Position numbers and translations under genes: made by a program. Below the pieces are notes generated by a model, which did not search any database, was not told the DNA's origin, and saw only the letters and a list, made by a program, of their open reading frames with translations. A stretch of DNA of 64,000 bases from Pacificispira sp040217575 (GTDB lineage: Bacteria; Pseudomonadota; Alphaproteobacteria; UBA8366; Aestuariispiraceae): NCBI GenBank assembly GCA_040217575.1, contig JAVJPW010000006.1:806001-870000 (forward strand). Direction: 5' to 3'. This document shows, one piece after another, positions 7,897 through 16,506 of the stretch (positions are counted from its first letter, which is position 1; every line of letters starts with the position of its first letter).

Positions 7897-10725
7897 TTAC
7901 AAAGCTGCGCCCGCATCGACATATTCGGCCAAAGCCTGCAGCAGACCTTCGCGGTCATGCTTAGCAACATATTCCGTGAAACCGACGGCGTGCCCGCGGT
8001 CCAGGTCCGCATCGGATGTATGAGAAGACATCGCGACGATCGGGATTTGCTGCCAGCGCCCGCCGCTGCGAACCTGTTCGACAAATTCGAACCCGTTCAT
8101 ATCAGGCATTTCGATGTCTGATACGATGCCGTCGAATTCATCGCCGCGCTGATAGAGGTTCAAGGCCGCAGCAGCGCTTTCCACCGACGTCACGGAGTAT
8201 CCGGCCACGGACAGGAAAGGGGTCAGAAGGTTCCGGAAGAATGCACTGTCATCGACCAGCAGGATACGTTTTTGGTTGTTCTTGCCACCACCGATCAGCG
8301 GCGTGTCGTCGTCATGGCCGAACCAGTCCGGGAAAGCCGTTGTCAGGAAATGCGCCGTATCGATGATTTCCGTCGCCTTGCCAGCAATAATGGCACTTCC
8401 GACGAAGCCGGGTTTGGCTGCACCATGTTCGACCACCAGCCGGTCTTCGGTGATATCCAGGATTTCATCGACGACCAGACCCATTGAACGCGACCGGTCG
8501 GAAAATACCAGGGTCGGCTTTTTGCCGGAGTCCGGGAAGGTTTCATCGGGATCGATGGGGATAAGGGGCATCAGCGAACCGCGGTACTGGACCATCGCCC
8601 GGTTGCTTGAATATTCCACATTTTCGAAATCGATCTCTTCCAGACGGGCCACAAGCGCAAGCGGCACCGCCTTGGGCTGTTTTCCGCCGGCGCGGAACAG
8701 CAACAATGCGACACGGTCTTTTTCGATGTCATCTGCGCGTTCCTGCAGGGCCTGCCCCTGTTGGTCGGCGACCTGAATTTCACCCGTCGACTGCGCAATA
8801 CCGTTCGGATCCAGGATCATGATCACGCTTCCGTCGCCCAGTATGGTGTTTCCGGCAAAGATCGGTATCTGGCGCAGCAGGGTAGACACCGGTTTGACCA
8901 CGATTTCCTCGGCGTCATAGATCTTGTCGACAATGATGCCGAATGTATAGGCACCCACCTGGCTGACGACAATGAACGCCTCATCCAGGTCGGTCATGTC
9001 GTCCGCATCTTCGACGTCCAGCAGCTTTCGCAGGTTGATCAGCGGCAACAGTCTGTTGCGCAGGCGAAGGACCGGCGTGCCGTGGATCATTTCGATCTTG
9101 TGTTCCGCATCGGCTGAGGCGCGAACCAGTTCCACCACGCTGATCTGTGGAATTGCGAAACGTTCGGAACCGCATTCGACAATCAGCGCAGAGACGATGG
9201 CCAGCGTCAGCGGAATTTTGATCGTAAAGACCGTGCCCTTGCCTTCGGTCGACTTCAATTCGACGGTCCCGCCGATCTTGTCGATATTGCTCTTTACGAC
9301 ATCCATGCCGACACCGCGGCCTGACACCGCGGTTACCTGTGCGGCGGTCGAAAAGCCGGCCGCAAAGATAAACTGCTGGATCTGGTGTTCGGTCATCGAA
9401 CTGAGTTCCGATTCCGTCGCCAGACCGTTCGCGATCGCCTTTGCCTTGATCTTTTCCGCGGCCAGACCCTTACCATCGTCCGAAATTTCGATCAGGATAT
9501 GACCGCCTTCGTGATAGGCATTCAGCGTGATTGTACCGGTTTCCGACTTTCCGGCGGCGAGCCGGTCTTCGGTGCTTTCGATCCCATGGTCGGCGGAATT
9601 CCGAACCATATGGGTCAGCGGGTCCTTGATGATTTCCAGAACCTGGCGGTCCAGTTCGGTTTCGGCACCGATCATCTGCAGGTCGATTTTCTTGCCGAGT
9701 TCCAGCGACAAGTCGCGAACGATGCGTGGCAGCTTGGACCATGCGTTACCGATAGGCTGCATGCGGGTCTTCATGACCCCTTCCTGCAGTTCGGACGTGA
9801 CATGGGACAGGCGCTGAAGCGGCGCATTGAATTCGCTGTCGTCGGTGGAGCGCAAAATCTGAAGAAGCTGGTTTCGGGTAAGCACAAGCTCCGAAACCAT
9901 GGTCATCAGGTTTTCCAGCAGATCGACATTCACACGGATTGTCTGGGTTACACCGGCGCCTTCCTTTTTCTGTGGCGCGGCCCCACCGTCTGCATCAACC
10001 GTGCCGGGGGTTTTGGCGGTTGCGGTCGCGGGAAGTGCAGCTTTCGGTTCAACCGCGGTACCGGTCGCCGGCGCGTCTTCATCCGTCTTTTTCGCAGCCA
10101 CAGGGTCGCCAGGCCCCTTGTAAACGGCATTGTCGAACGCGGCCTGAAGTTCCGGCGAATCCTGTGCCACTTCTTCGGAATTCAACATGGCGTCGAACGC
10201 CGCACCGCCGGCGGCAGGCGGCTCGTCAGCGGCCATTTCAGCTTCCATGGCCGCGACCGCCGCCAACTCTTCCTCATCTTTGGTGGAAGGCGCGTCCGTT
10301 CCGGCATCTGCCGATGCGCCCGCCCCGGAACCTTCGCCCGGGACTTCGCCGGTTTCGGCCAGATGGTTCAGACGCTGGATCAGGTCGGAATCGTCACCGG
10401 CGGGTTCCGCTTCGGTTTGTTCCAGACCGTTCAGGATAGACTTGATCTGGTCCAACGATTCTAGAACCAGGGAAACCGTTCCCGCGGTGACGACCAGTTC
10501 GCCATCCCGGATCCGGCCAAGCACGTTTTCAGACGCATGCGCGACCGCTTCAAGCCGCGGCAGGCCGAGAAATCCGCAGGTTCCCTTGATAGTGTGAACC
10601 AGCCGAAAGATATTGGACAGGATCGCATGATCGTTCGGGTTCTGCTCAAGCTTGATCAGCTCGGTATCGAGCGTGTCCATGCTTTCCGCAGTTTCGGTCA
10701 GAAACTCGCTCAGAAGATCATCCAT
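7897..10725 (-). CDS. cheA: Hybrid chemotaxis histidine kinase CheA with two CheW-like domains and a receiver
   Basis: This 942-residue kinase starts the chemotaxis phosphorelay. Domains in order are: Hpt (about 1-105) with phospho-acceptor His44 in LVHTIKGTCGFLG; an Ala/acidic linker (about 106-265) with no clear CheY-binding P2 domain; a dimerisation helix pair (VDLLENLMTMVSELVLTR); the HATPase domain with N-box MVRNSADHGIES and G-box SGRGVGMDVV; a CheW-like coupling domain (about 517-655); a second CheW-like segment (about 675-800); and a C-terminal receiver (about 815-942) with acceptor GIVSDIEMPDMNG. It is much longer than the roughly 650-residue classical CheA. The second CheW-like domain may replace the missing CheW. 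An inverted repeat and a third half-site lie 53-90 bases upstream. Confidence 0.95.
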   Translation of the reverse strand: MDDLLSEFLTETAESMDTLDTELIKLEQNPNDHAILSNIFRLVHTIKGTCGFLGLPRLEAVAHASENVLGRIRDGELVVTAGTVSLVLESLDQIKSILNGLEQTEAEPAGDDSDLIQRLNHLAETGEVPGEGSGAGASADAGTDAPSTKDEEELAAVAAMEAEMAADEPPAAGGAAFDAMLNSEEVAQDSPELQAAFDNAVYKGPGDPVAAKKTDEDAPATGTAVEPKAALPATATAKTPGTVDADGGAAPQKKEGAGVTQTIRVNVDLLENLMTMVSELVLTRNQLLQILRSTDDSEFNAPLQRLSHVTSELQEGVMKTRMQPIGNAWSKLPRIVRDLSLELGKKIDLQMIGAETELDRQVLEIIKDPLTHMVRNSADHGIESTEDRLAAGKSETGTITLNAYHEGGHILIEISDDGKGLAAEKIKAKAIANGLATESELSSMTEHQIQQFIFAAGFSTAAQVTAVSGRGVGMDVVKSNIDKIGGTVELKSTEGKGTVFTIKIPLTLAIVSALIVECGSERFAIPQISVVELVRASADAEHKIEMIHGTPVLRLRNRLLPLINLRKLLDVEDADDMTDLDEAFIVVSQVGAYTFGIIVDKIYDAEEIVVKPVSTLLRQIPIFAGNTILGDGSVIMILDPNGIAQSTGEIQVADQQGQALQERADDIEKDRVALLLFRAGGKQPKAVPLALVARLEEIDFENVEYSSNRAMVQYRGSLMPLIPIDPDETFPDSGKKPTLVFSDRSRSMGLVVDEILDITEDRLVVEHGAAKPGFVGSAIIAGKATEIIDTAHFLTTAFPDWFGHDDDTPLIGGGKNNQKRILLVDDSAFFRNLLTPFLSVAGYSVTSVESAAAALNLYQRGDEFDGIVSDIEMPDMNGFEFVEQVRSGGRWQQIPIVAMSSHTSDADLDRGHAVGFTEYVAKHDREGLLQALAEYVDAGAAL

Positions 10726-10777
10726 ACCGCAGTCCCTTTAACCTCTTCGAGGCGATAATCGTTAACCTGCTCCTCAA

Positions 10778-10820
10778 ACGGTAAAATATTACCGTCGGGG
10801 TCGTCGACCCTTTTACGGTA
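10778..10820. promoter_or_regulatory. Inverted repeat plus third half-site upstream of cheA
   Basis: ACGGTAAAATATTACCGT at 10778-10795 is a perfect inverted repeat of ACGGTAA around AATA. A further ACGGTA lies at 10815-10820. All three sit in the 118-base chpT-cheA gap, so a dimeric regulator could bind here to control cheA. No regulator gene lies beside it. Confidence 0.45.
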
Positions 10821-10843
10821 GTCCTGAAATCGTTAAGAAAAAT

Positions 10844-11467
10844 TTAGCTCCCCGAAGATTGGGCAGAAAAAATCGCATTTCCGGATTCCACAGCCGAACT
10901 GATCCGCCACGAAATGGCGTCGCTGAACAAGGCGGCCAGGACAGCGTGGACATTTGAAGGGCCTATTTCCATTGCTTCGCCGCCATCAAACGCTTGCCGA
11001 ATTTCCGATCCAAGCGTCAGGTCATCACCCGTCGCGGTGACAAAGACGCCGTCTTCCTCCAACCGAATGGCGATGTTGCCGCCGCGGATCAGCGCCCCTT
11101 GTGCAATTTCTATCAGGATCAGCGCGATGCGCCCCGCGCCGTCAGGTAGGGTTGGCTGAACTGGCGGCATCGGCCACGTCAGTGTGTGAGCCTCGTTTCT
11201 TGCAAGGAACTCGGTGGCGGCAGACCGAAACTGGGCAATGCTGCCGGTGGCCATGCCGGCGCGACCATAGGCAAGCCGGTAAAACTGAAGGCGTGCGCCG
11301 GCGGTCTTCGAACTGTTGTCGATCAAGGCGGCGACATCCTCCCCGGCTTCGGGGCCGAGTTCATGCATCAGCTCAAGCCCATTTGAAATGGCGCCGACCG
11401 GCCCAACCATTTCATGTGCGATGCGCGAAGACAGCGCCTCGGCCAACTCCACTGGGTCGATTTTCAT
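10844..11467 (-). CDS. chpT: Histidine phosphotransferase ChpT-like protein
   Basis: ChpT passes phosphate from the hybrid kinase CckA to CtrA and CpdR in alphaproteobacteria. This 207-residue protein has the dimerisation/phospho-acceptor helix LSSRIAHEMVGPVGAISNGLEL, with His18 as the likely site, and a degenerate C-terminal ATPase-like domain without ATP-binding boxes, as the family requires. The start is ATG 11467; an upstream frame to 11599 reads as non-conserved leader. It is the first gene of the run that continues with cheA, 118 bases downstream, linking a cell-cycle-type relay protein with chemotaxis. The family call is good; its partners here are inferred. Confidence 0.85.
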   Translation of the reverse strand: MKIDPVELAEALSSRIAHEMVGPVGAISNGLELMHELGPEAGEDVAALIDNSSKTAGARLQFYRLAYGRAGMATGSIAQFRSAATEFLARNEAHTLTWPMPPVQPTLPDGAGRIALILIEIAQGALIRGGNIAIRLEEDGVFVTATGDDLTLGSEIRQAFDGGEAMEIGPSNVHAVLAALFSDAISWRISSAVESGNAIFSAQSSGS

Positions 11468-11597
11468 TGCGGTACAGTTTTCCTTTCTGGCGTCGGTGCC
11501 CGGAATCAGCGTACCACATAGGAAATCATGACAGGGTGCGCAGGGGGAAGCGCAAATCCACATCGGGTCGCAGAGGCCCATCCAGGGGGTGTCGGCC

Positions 11598-11798
11598 ATG
11601 ATTTCAGATTTCTCGGACGGGCAGGGATTGGTTCCGGGAGCCTATGTCCGGAATCCGCAAGCACCGGACTGGGGCGTCGGTCAGGTCCAGTCCTGCGTCG
11701 GGACGCGGGTAACGGTAAATTTCGAAGATCGCGGAAAGGTCCTTATCGACACGGCCGTGATCGGGCTGGTCGCAGCCGATGCAGAGATTGACGTTTAA
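11598..11798 (+). CDS. DUF3553 domain small protein
   Basis: A 66-residue protein with a small beta-barrel of the DUF3553 type: PGAYVRNPQAPDWGVGQVQS followed by RVTVNFEDRGKVLID. The fold resembles the Tudor/SH3-like module found at the C-terminus of UvrD/PcrA-type helicases. Stand-alone copies are common in alphaproteobacteria but have no known function. ATG 11598 is chosen because GGGGG lies 8 bases upstream. It is divergent from chpT, with about 130 bases between starts. Confidence 0.8.
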   Translation: MISDFSDGQGLVPGAYVRNPQAPDWGVGQVQSCVGTRVTVNFEDRGKVLIDTAVIGLVAADAEIDV

Positions 11799-11904
11799 CC
11801 GCCAGAACGCTTACCTCGCCATTCGGTAAAACCACGAAGGTCATTTGACGTGGTTGGCATCGCACTTGTCGCGGCTGTCACCATCGATCGGCAGGAGAGC
11901 ATAC

Positions 11905-13611
11905 ATGCCCGACGGCGATAGTAGCGTCCGACAGTTCCGCAGCCCCGGATTCGGCCGGCGAAAGACGACACCCCATCCCAAAGGCCGGCAGTTGGACCCG
12001 GACGCGCTGGTGGAGGTGCAGGACCTGTTGGGCGACGGTCCGCGCGATCGCGACCTGTTGATCGAATTCCTGCATCTGATTCAGGACAAATATGGCTGTC
12101 TTCATGCGCGCCATCTGGCCGCGCTTGCGTCCGAAATGAAGCTCGCAATGGCAGAGGTCTTCGAAGTCGCCAGTTTCTATGCCCATTTCGACCTGGTGAT
12201 GGAAGGAGAGGACGCGCCGCCGGAACTGACCATCCGTGTGTGTGACAGCTTGACCTGTGAAATGCTGGGGGCGCAGAAAATTCTTTCCGACCTGCCGGGG
12301 GCAGTGGGTGAAAATGTGCGGGTCCTGCGCGCGCCCTGCATGGGGCGCTGTCATCAGGCGCCGGTCGCTGAAGTCGGGCACAAGCATCATGTTCACGCCA
12401 CGACAGACAGCCTGGCAAAGGCATCGGCGGACGGGGACACACATGCCGTCATTCCCGACTATCAGGGATTCGAAGACTACCGCGCCAACGGAGGCTATGC
12501 GCAACTGGAAGCCTGTCTGAACGGTGACAGCCCCGTCGAACAGGTGATCGAGACGCTGGAGAATTCCAATCTGCGCGGTCTTGGCGGGGCGGGTTTTCCG
12601 ACGGGCCGAAAATGGAAATTCGTGCGTATGGAACAGACACCGCGCCTCATGGCCGTCAACGGCGATGAAGGCGAACCCGGCACGATCAAAGATCATCACT
12701 ATCTGGCGCGCAAACCGCACCAGTTCCTGGAAGGGATGTTGATCGGTGCCTGGGCGGTGGAGGCCGAAGCCGTCTATATTTATATGCGCGACGAATATCC
12801 CGACATTATCGAAGTGCTGAAGCGCGAAATGGCAAAAGTCGAAGCGGCCGGCCTTGCCAATCACACCAGAATGATCCTGCGCCGCGGTGCCGGCGCCTAT
12901 ATCTGTGGTGAAGAAAGCGCGATGCTGGAATCGATCGAAGGGAAACGCGGTCTGCCCCGGCATCGTCCGCCGTTCGTCGCCCAGAAAGGTATTTTTGACC
13001 GTCCGACACTGGTCAACAATGTGGAAAGCCTGTTCTGGGTGCCGGAAATCCTGGAAAAGGGGGCGGAATGGTTCGCCGGTCAGGGGGAAAATGGCCGGAA
13101 GGGGTTGCGCAGCTTTTCCGTGTCCGGCCGGGTGAAGGACCCGGGGGTCAAATTGGCGCCTGCCGGAATTACCATGCGCCGCCTTATTGACGATTATTGC
13201 GGCGGCATGGCCGACGGCCACGAGTTCAAAGGCTACCTTCCCGGTGGCGCATCCGGCGGAATCCTGCCTGCGTCAATGGACGACATCCCGTTGGATTTCG
13301 ACACTCTGCAACCGCATGGCTGTTTCATCGGTTCCGCCGCCGTGGTCGTGCTTTCAGATAAGGATGACATTCCGGCGGTTGCGCTGAACCTCATGAAGTT
13401 TTTCGAAGACGAAAGCTGCGGTCAATGCACGCCCTGCCGTGTCGGCACGGAAAAGGCGGTCAAACTGATGAGCCTCGCAAAATGGGACGTACCGCTGTTG
13501 GAAGAGTTGTCCCGCACCATGATGGACGCATCCATCTGTGGCCTTGGCCAGGCGGCACCAAATCCATTGCTGACCCTGTTGAAGTATTTCCCGGACGACG
13601 TTCCGCGTTAA
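11905..13611 (+). CDS. fdh1B: NuoE-NuoF fusion, NAD-dependent formate dehydrogenase beta subunit type
   Basis: This 568-residue protein joins a NuoE-like thioredoxin-fold domain (about 40-165) to a NuoF-like FMN/NAD domain (about 225-565). The [2Fe-2S] cysteines of the first part are visible in VCDSLTCEM and APCMGRCHQ. The second part has the nucleotide motif GLGGAGFPTGRKW, AYICGEESAMLESIEGKRG, and the [4Fe-4S] motif ESCGQCTPCR with a fourth Cys in ASICGLGQ. The fusion and its order match Fdh1B of methylotroph formate dehydrogenase, which passes electrons to NAD. ATG 11905 has AGGAGAG just upstream. No catalytic (molybdo- or tungsto-) subunit is adjacent: the next gene is a metallo-hydrolase. 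It may pair with a subunit encoded elsewhere. Confidence 0.85.
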   Translation: MPDGDSSVRQFRSPGFGRRKTTPHPKGRQLDPDALVEVQDLLGDGPRDRDLLIEFLHLIQDKYGCLHARHLAALASEMKLAMAEVFEVASFYAHFDLVMEGEDAPPELTIRVCDSLTCEMLGAQKILSDLPGAVGENVRVLRAPCMGRCHQAPVAEVGHKHHVHATTDSLAKASADGDTHAVIPDYQGFEDYRANGGYAQLEACLNGDSPVEQVIETLENSNLRGLGGAGFPTGRKWKFVRMEQTPRLMAVNGDEGEPGTIKDHHYLARKPHQFLEGMLIGAWAVEAEAVYIYMRDEYPDIIEVLKREMAKVEAAGLANHTRMILRRGAGAYICGEESAMLESIEGKRGLPRHRPPFVAQKGIFDRPTLVNNVESLFWVPEILEKGAEWFAGQGENGRKGLRSFSVSGRVKDPGVKLAPAGITMRRLIDDYCGGMADGHEFKGYLPGGASGGILPASMDDIPLDFDTLQPHGCFIGSAAVVVLSDKDDIPAVALNLMKFFEDESCGQCTPCRVGTEKAVKLMSLAKWDVPLLEELSRTMMDASICGLGQAAPNPLLTLLKYFPDDVPR

Positions 13612-13621
13612 TATCCTTCGC

Positions 13622-14266
13622 ATGAAAGCTGTCATCGTACCCGTCACCCCGTTCCAGCAGAACTGTTCGGTTGTCTGGTGTCCCGATACCATGAAGGGTG
13701 CGGTTGTCGACCCGGGCGGCGAGATTGATCGCATACTCGCGGCTGCCGATGGTCAGGGCGTCCAGATCGAAAAGATCCTGTTGACCCACGGGCATCTGGA
13801 CCATTGCAGTGCCGCGCGTGTGCTGGCGGACCGGCTGGGCGTTCCGTTGGTAGGCCCACACAGGGACGATGCCTTCTGGATCGACCGGCTGGCCGACGAT
13901 TGCGCCAGCTACGGGTTCCCGGCCGCGGAACCCTTCACGCCGGATCGGTGGCTTGAAGAAGGGCAAAGCGTGACGGTGGGGAACCGAACGCTGGACGTTT
14001 ATCATTGCCCCGGTCATACGCCCGGCCATGTCGTTTTTCACGATGCGGACGCCGGTATCGCATGGGTCGGTGATGTCCTGTTTCAGGGGTCGGTCGGCCG
14101 AAGCGACTTCCCGAAAGGGGACGGCCCGACGTTGATTCGGTCGATTGTCGACAAACTATGGCCATTGGGGGATGAAATCGTGTTCGTGCCGGGTCACGGA
14201 CCCTATTCGACATTTGGCCATGAACGCCAGACCAACCCGTTTGTCGCGGACCGGGTGCTCGGTTAG
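13622..14266 (+). CDS. MBL-fold metallo-hydrolase (glyoxalase II/YcbL-like)
   Basis: A 214-residue metallo-beta-lactamase-fold hydrolase. The metal motif THGHLDH (His56, His58, Asp60, His61) is intact, and the further ligands appear in YHCPGHTPGH, the GDVLF Asp and PGHGPYST. Size and layout fit the short, single-domain glyoxalase II-like (YcbL/GloC) group that hydrolyses thioesters such as S-lactoylglutathione. It starts 10 bases after the NuoE-NuoF fusion stop, so co-transcription is likely. This could link formaldehyde/formate or glyoxal detoxification to NADH production, but that is inference. Confidence 0.88.
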   Translation: MKAVIVPVTPFQQNCSVVWCPDTMKGAVVDPGGEIDRILAAADGQGVQIEKILLTHGHLDHCSAARVLADRLGVPLVGPHRDDAFWIDRLADDCASYGFPAAEPFTPDRWLEEGQSVTVGNRTLDVYHCPGHTPGHVVFHDADAGIAWVGDVLFQGSVGRSDFPKGDGPTLIRSIVDKLWPLGDEIVFVPGHGPYSTFGHERQTNPFVADRVLG

Positions 14267-14284
14267 CGATATATTAACGACTGG

Positions 14285-14320
14285 ACCGGGATATTACATC
14301 CGTAACTCCCGGTTTTGGTT
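14285..14320 (+). terminator. Probable rho-independent terminator after the MBL-fold gene
   Basis: ACCGGGA (14285-14291) pairs with TCCCGGT (14307-14313) and is followed by a T-rich run TTTGGTT. It lies between the hydrolase stop and the histidine kinase start, so it would separate those two transcripts. The 15-base loop makes it moderate rather than strong. Confidence 0.5.
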
Positions 14321-14344
14321 CAATGGTCTCGGGGTTTCAGGGAC

Positions 14345-15784
14345 ATGAGGTTCTTGTCAGCGATCTGTGTTGTGATCGTCCTGACGGCTGCACCCGCTGC
14401 CGCATGGGAATCCGGTGCCGTGCGCAATACCCTTGCTGTCGGCTCCAGCGGTGCGGATATCATTGGAACTCGAATTCAGCTGGCGGAACTTTCCGGAGCC
14501 GACCCGGCCGCTGGCGCTGATGACGGTTTGTCGGACGGGCTGTTTTCGAAATACGGGATTTGGATCGCGGCGGGCGCGCTGTTTCTGCTGCTCCAAACGG
14601 GCGCTTTGATCCTGTTGGCGTGGCTGCACCTTCGCAGAAAACAGGCGGAAGAGGACCTGGAATATGAACGTCAGCGCTATGCGGATGTCGCGCATTCCTC
14701 TTCCGACTGGATCTGGGAAATGGGCCCGGATCTCCGGTTTACCTACCTATCACCCGCATTTGCCAATATTACAGGTGTGCCGGTTGAAAACATCATCGGC
14801 AAGCGCCGCGAAGAGGTCACGGCGGACGATCTGAATTCCGAACACTGGCGCGACTATCAGCAGGCGACGCGGGATCGAAAAGGGTTCCGCGATTTCGTCT
14901 ATTCCTACCGTCAGCCGTCGGGACAGATCAGGTGGATGCGTCTAAGCGGCAATCCAATATTCGACGAAACCGGCGAATTTGCCGGTTATCGCGGCATGGC
15001 AGCGGACATCACGATCCAGCGGGAAACCGAAGTATTGCGTGATGCAGCTCTGGAGGAAGCGAAACGCGCCAACGAAGCAAAGTCCCGATTCCTGGCGATG
15101 ATGAGCCACGATTTTCGTACCCCCCTGAACGCGATCCTGGGGTTCAGCGACATCATGCGGAACCAGATTTTCGGACCGATGGAGAATGAAAACTACAAAC
15201 GCTATGTCGACGACATCCACATAAGTGGTCAGCATATGCTGGCGATGGTGGAGGAGATTCTGGATCTGTCCGCCATCGAAGGCGAACACAGGGCCTTGAG
15301 GCCCATGCCGCTGGACGCAAGAGTGGTTTTCGAAGAATGCCGCCGTAGTGTCGCAAGACAGGCGGAAGACGCGCAGGTGGAATTGTTCGTTCAACCGCCC
15401 ACGGATGTCGAAGCGCTGGTCGCGGACCGGCGCGCCTTGATCCAGATCCTTCTGAATCTGCTTTCAAATGCGATCAAGTTTACGCCGTCGGGCGGGGCGG
15501 TTACGCTTGCCGCACGACTGGAACCGAATAACTGGGTTATCGACGTGCGCGATACAGGGGTCGGCATTCCGAAGGATCGAATCATGAGGGTTACCGAACC
15601 GTTTCGACAGGGTGATCAGGACCCCTATACGACGGAACAGGGCCACGGGCTGGGGCTTGCAATTGTCTGTGCCCTGGTTGCCGCGCATGGTGGAACGTTC
15701 GAATTGAACAGCGTCGTCGGCGAAGGGACGACGGCGACGGTCATTCTTCCACGGGAAACATCACAGGAGAGGGAGGCGGCCTAG
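14345..15784 (+). CDS. Membrane PAS-domain sensor histidine kinase
   Basis: This 479-residue kinase begins with a signal-like segment (MRFLSAICVVIVLTAAPAAA), has a short periplasmic part of about 50 residues and a transmembrane helix (about 77-98). A PAS domain follows (about 115-240; RYADVAHSSSDWIWEMG), then HisKA with SHDFRTPLNAILGFSD (phospho-acceptor His) and a HATPase with LLSNAIKFTPSGG and DTGVGIPKD. The DFRTPLN H-box and GFSDIM segment resemble the PleC/DivJ group. No response regulator is adjacent. The next gene, a secreted VWA protein, starts 4 bases after its stop and is a candidate partner. ATG 14345 fits the signal segment. Confidence 0.88.
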   Translation: MRFLSAICVVIVLTAAPAAAWESGAVRNTLAVGSSGADIIGTRIQLAELSGADPAAGADDGLSDGLFSKYGIWIAAGALFLLLQTGALILLAWLHLRRKQAEEDLEYERQRYADVAHSSSDWIWEMGPDLRFTYLSPAFANITGVPVENIIGKRREEVTADDLNSEHWRDYQQATRDRKGFRDFVYSYRQPSGQIRWMRLSGNPIFDETGEFAGYRGMAADITIQRETEVLRDAALEEAKRANEAKSRFLAMMSHDFRTPLNAILGFSDIMRNQIFGPMENENYKRYVDDIHISGQHMLAMVEEILDLSAIEGEHRALRPMPLDARVVFEECRRSVARQAEDAQVELFVQPPTDVEALVADRRALIQILLNLLSNAIKFTPSGGAVTLAARLEPNNWVIDVRDTGVGIPKDRIMRVTEPFRQGDQDPYTTEQGHGLGLAIVCALVAAHGGTFELNSVVGEGTTATVILPRETSQEREAA

Positions 15785-15788
15785 ACCC

Positions 15789-16496
15789 ATGAGGTATCCG
15801 GTCCTGCTTGCCGCGGCTTTGATCCTTTTCTGTGCGCAATCTTCCCTTCTGCCTCGCGATCCCGCCATGGCACAGCGGATTTGTCCAATGTCCCTGGTGC
15901 TGGCGGTCGACGTATCGTCCAGCGTCGACAGGCGGGAATACAGGCTGCAGTCCGAAGGGCTGGCGCTGGCGCTTACCGACCCGGCGGTGATGGAACATAT
16001 CCTTGCCACCGGTGGGCTTTGGCTTTCCGCCTTCGAATGGTCGGGCCGCTTCAACCATCAGCTTTTGCTGGACTGGACGTATCTGAACGATCTGGCCTCG
16101 ATCGTGGCCGCGGCTGACGCGATCCGTTCGGTTCCGCGGTCGACGAACGAATATCCAACGGCGATGGGATATGCGATGGGATACGCGTCCCTGTTGATGC
16201 AGCGCGCACCCGAACGATGCTTACGGCGGGTCATAGACGTCGCCGGAGATGGCGTTACCAACGACGGCTTCCACCCGGTCAGCGCCTATCGCGCGTTCGA
16301 TTTCGGGGACGTGACGATCAACGGGCTTGTCATTCTGGGGGCGGAACCGGACCCGCTTGCCTATTATCAGCAGAACGTCATTCGCGGCCCCGGCGCCTTC
16401 ATCGAAGTTGCCGAGGGGTATGACAATTACGCGATCGCGATGCGGCGAAAGCTGATCCGCGAAATCACCGGCGGCAGACTGGCCAGCCTGGATTGA
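15789..16496 (+). CDS. DUF1194 (von Willebrand A-like) secreted protein
   Basis: A 235-residue exported protein. It has a signal peptide (hydrophobic core LLAAALILFCAQSS, processing near residue 29) and a VWA-like domain with the metal-ion-dependent adhesion motif DVSSSVD at about residue 41. The family DUF1194 is recognised by SAFEWSGRFNH, the MGYAMGYASLLM helix and RRVIDVAGDGVTNDG. DUF1194 proteins are widespread in alphaproteobacteria and have no established role. Its start is 4 bases after the kinase stop, so the pair form one transcript and may work together in the periplasm. Confidence 0.85.
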   Translation: MRYPVLLAAALILFCAQSSLLPRDPAMAQRICPMSLVLAVDVSSSVDRREYRLQSEGLALALTDPAVMEHILATGGLWLSAFEWSGRFNHQLLLDWTYLNDLASIVAAADAIRSVPRSTNEYPTAMGYAMGYASLLMQRAPERCLRRVIDVAGDGVTNDGFHPVSAYRAFDFGDVTINGLVILGAEPDPLAYYQQNVIRGPGAFIEVAEGYDNYAIAMRRKLIREITGGRLASLD

Positions 16497-16506
16497 CCTA
16501 GCACCG

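Noticed and set aside
9385..10464. A 359-codon plus-strand frame over cheA
   Set aside because: Antisense to the cheA kinase and Hpt domains; no domain, ribosome site or neighbour supports it.
10833..10847. TTAA-N7-TTAG as a CtrA binding site
   Set aside because: One mismatch to the consensus and placed at the very end of chpT in an A/T-rich stretch; kept only as a note with the cheA operator finding.
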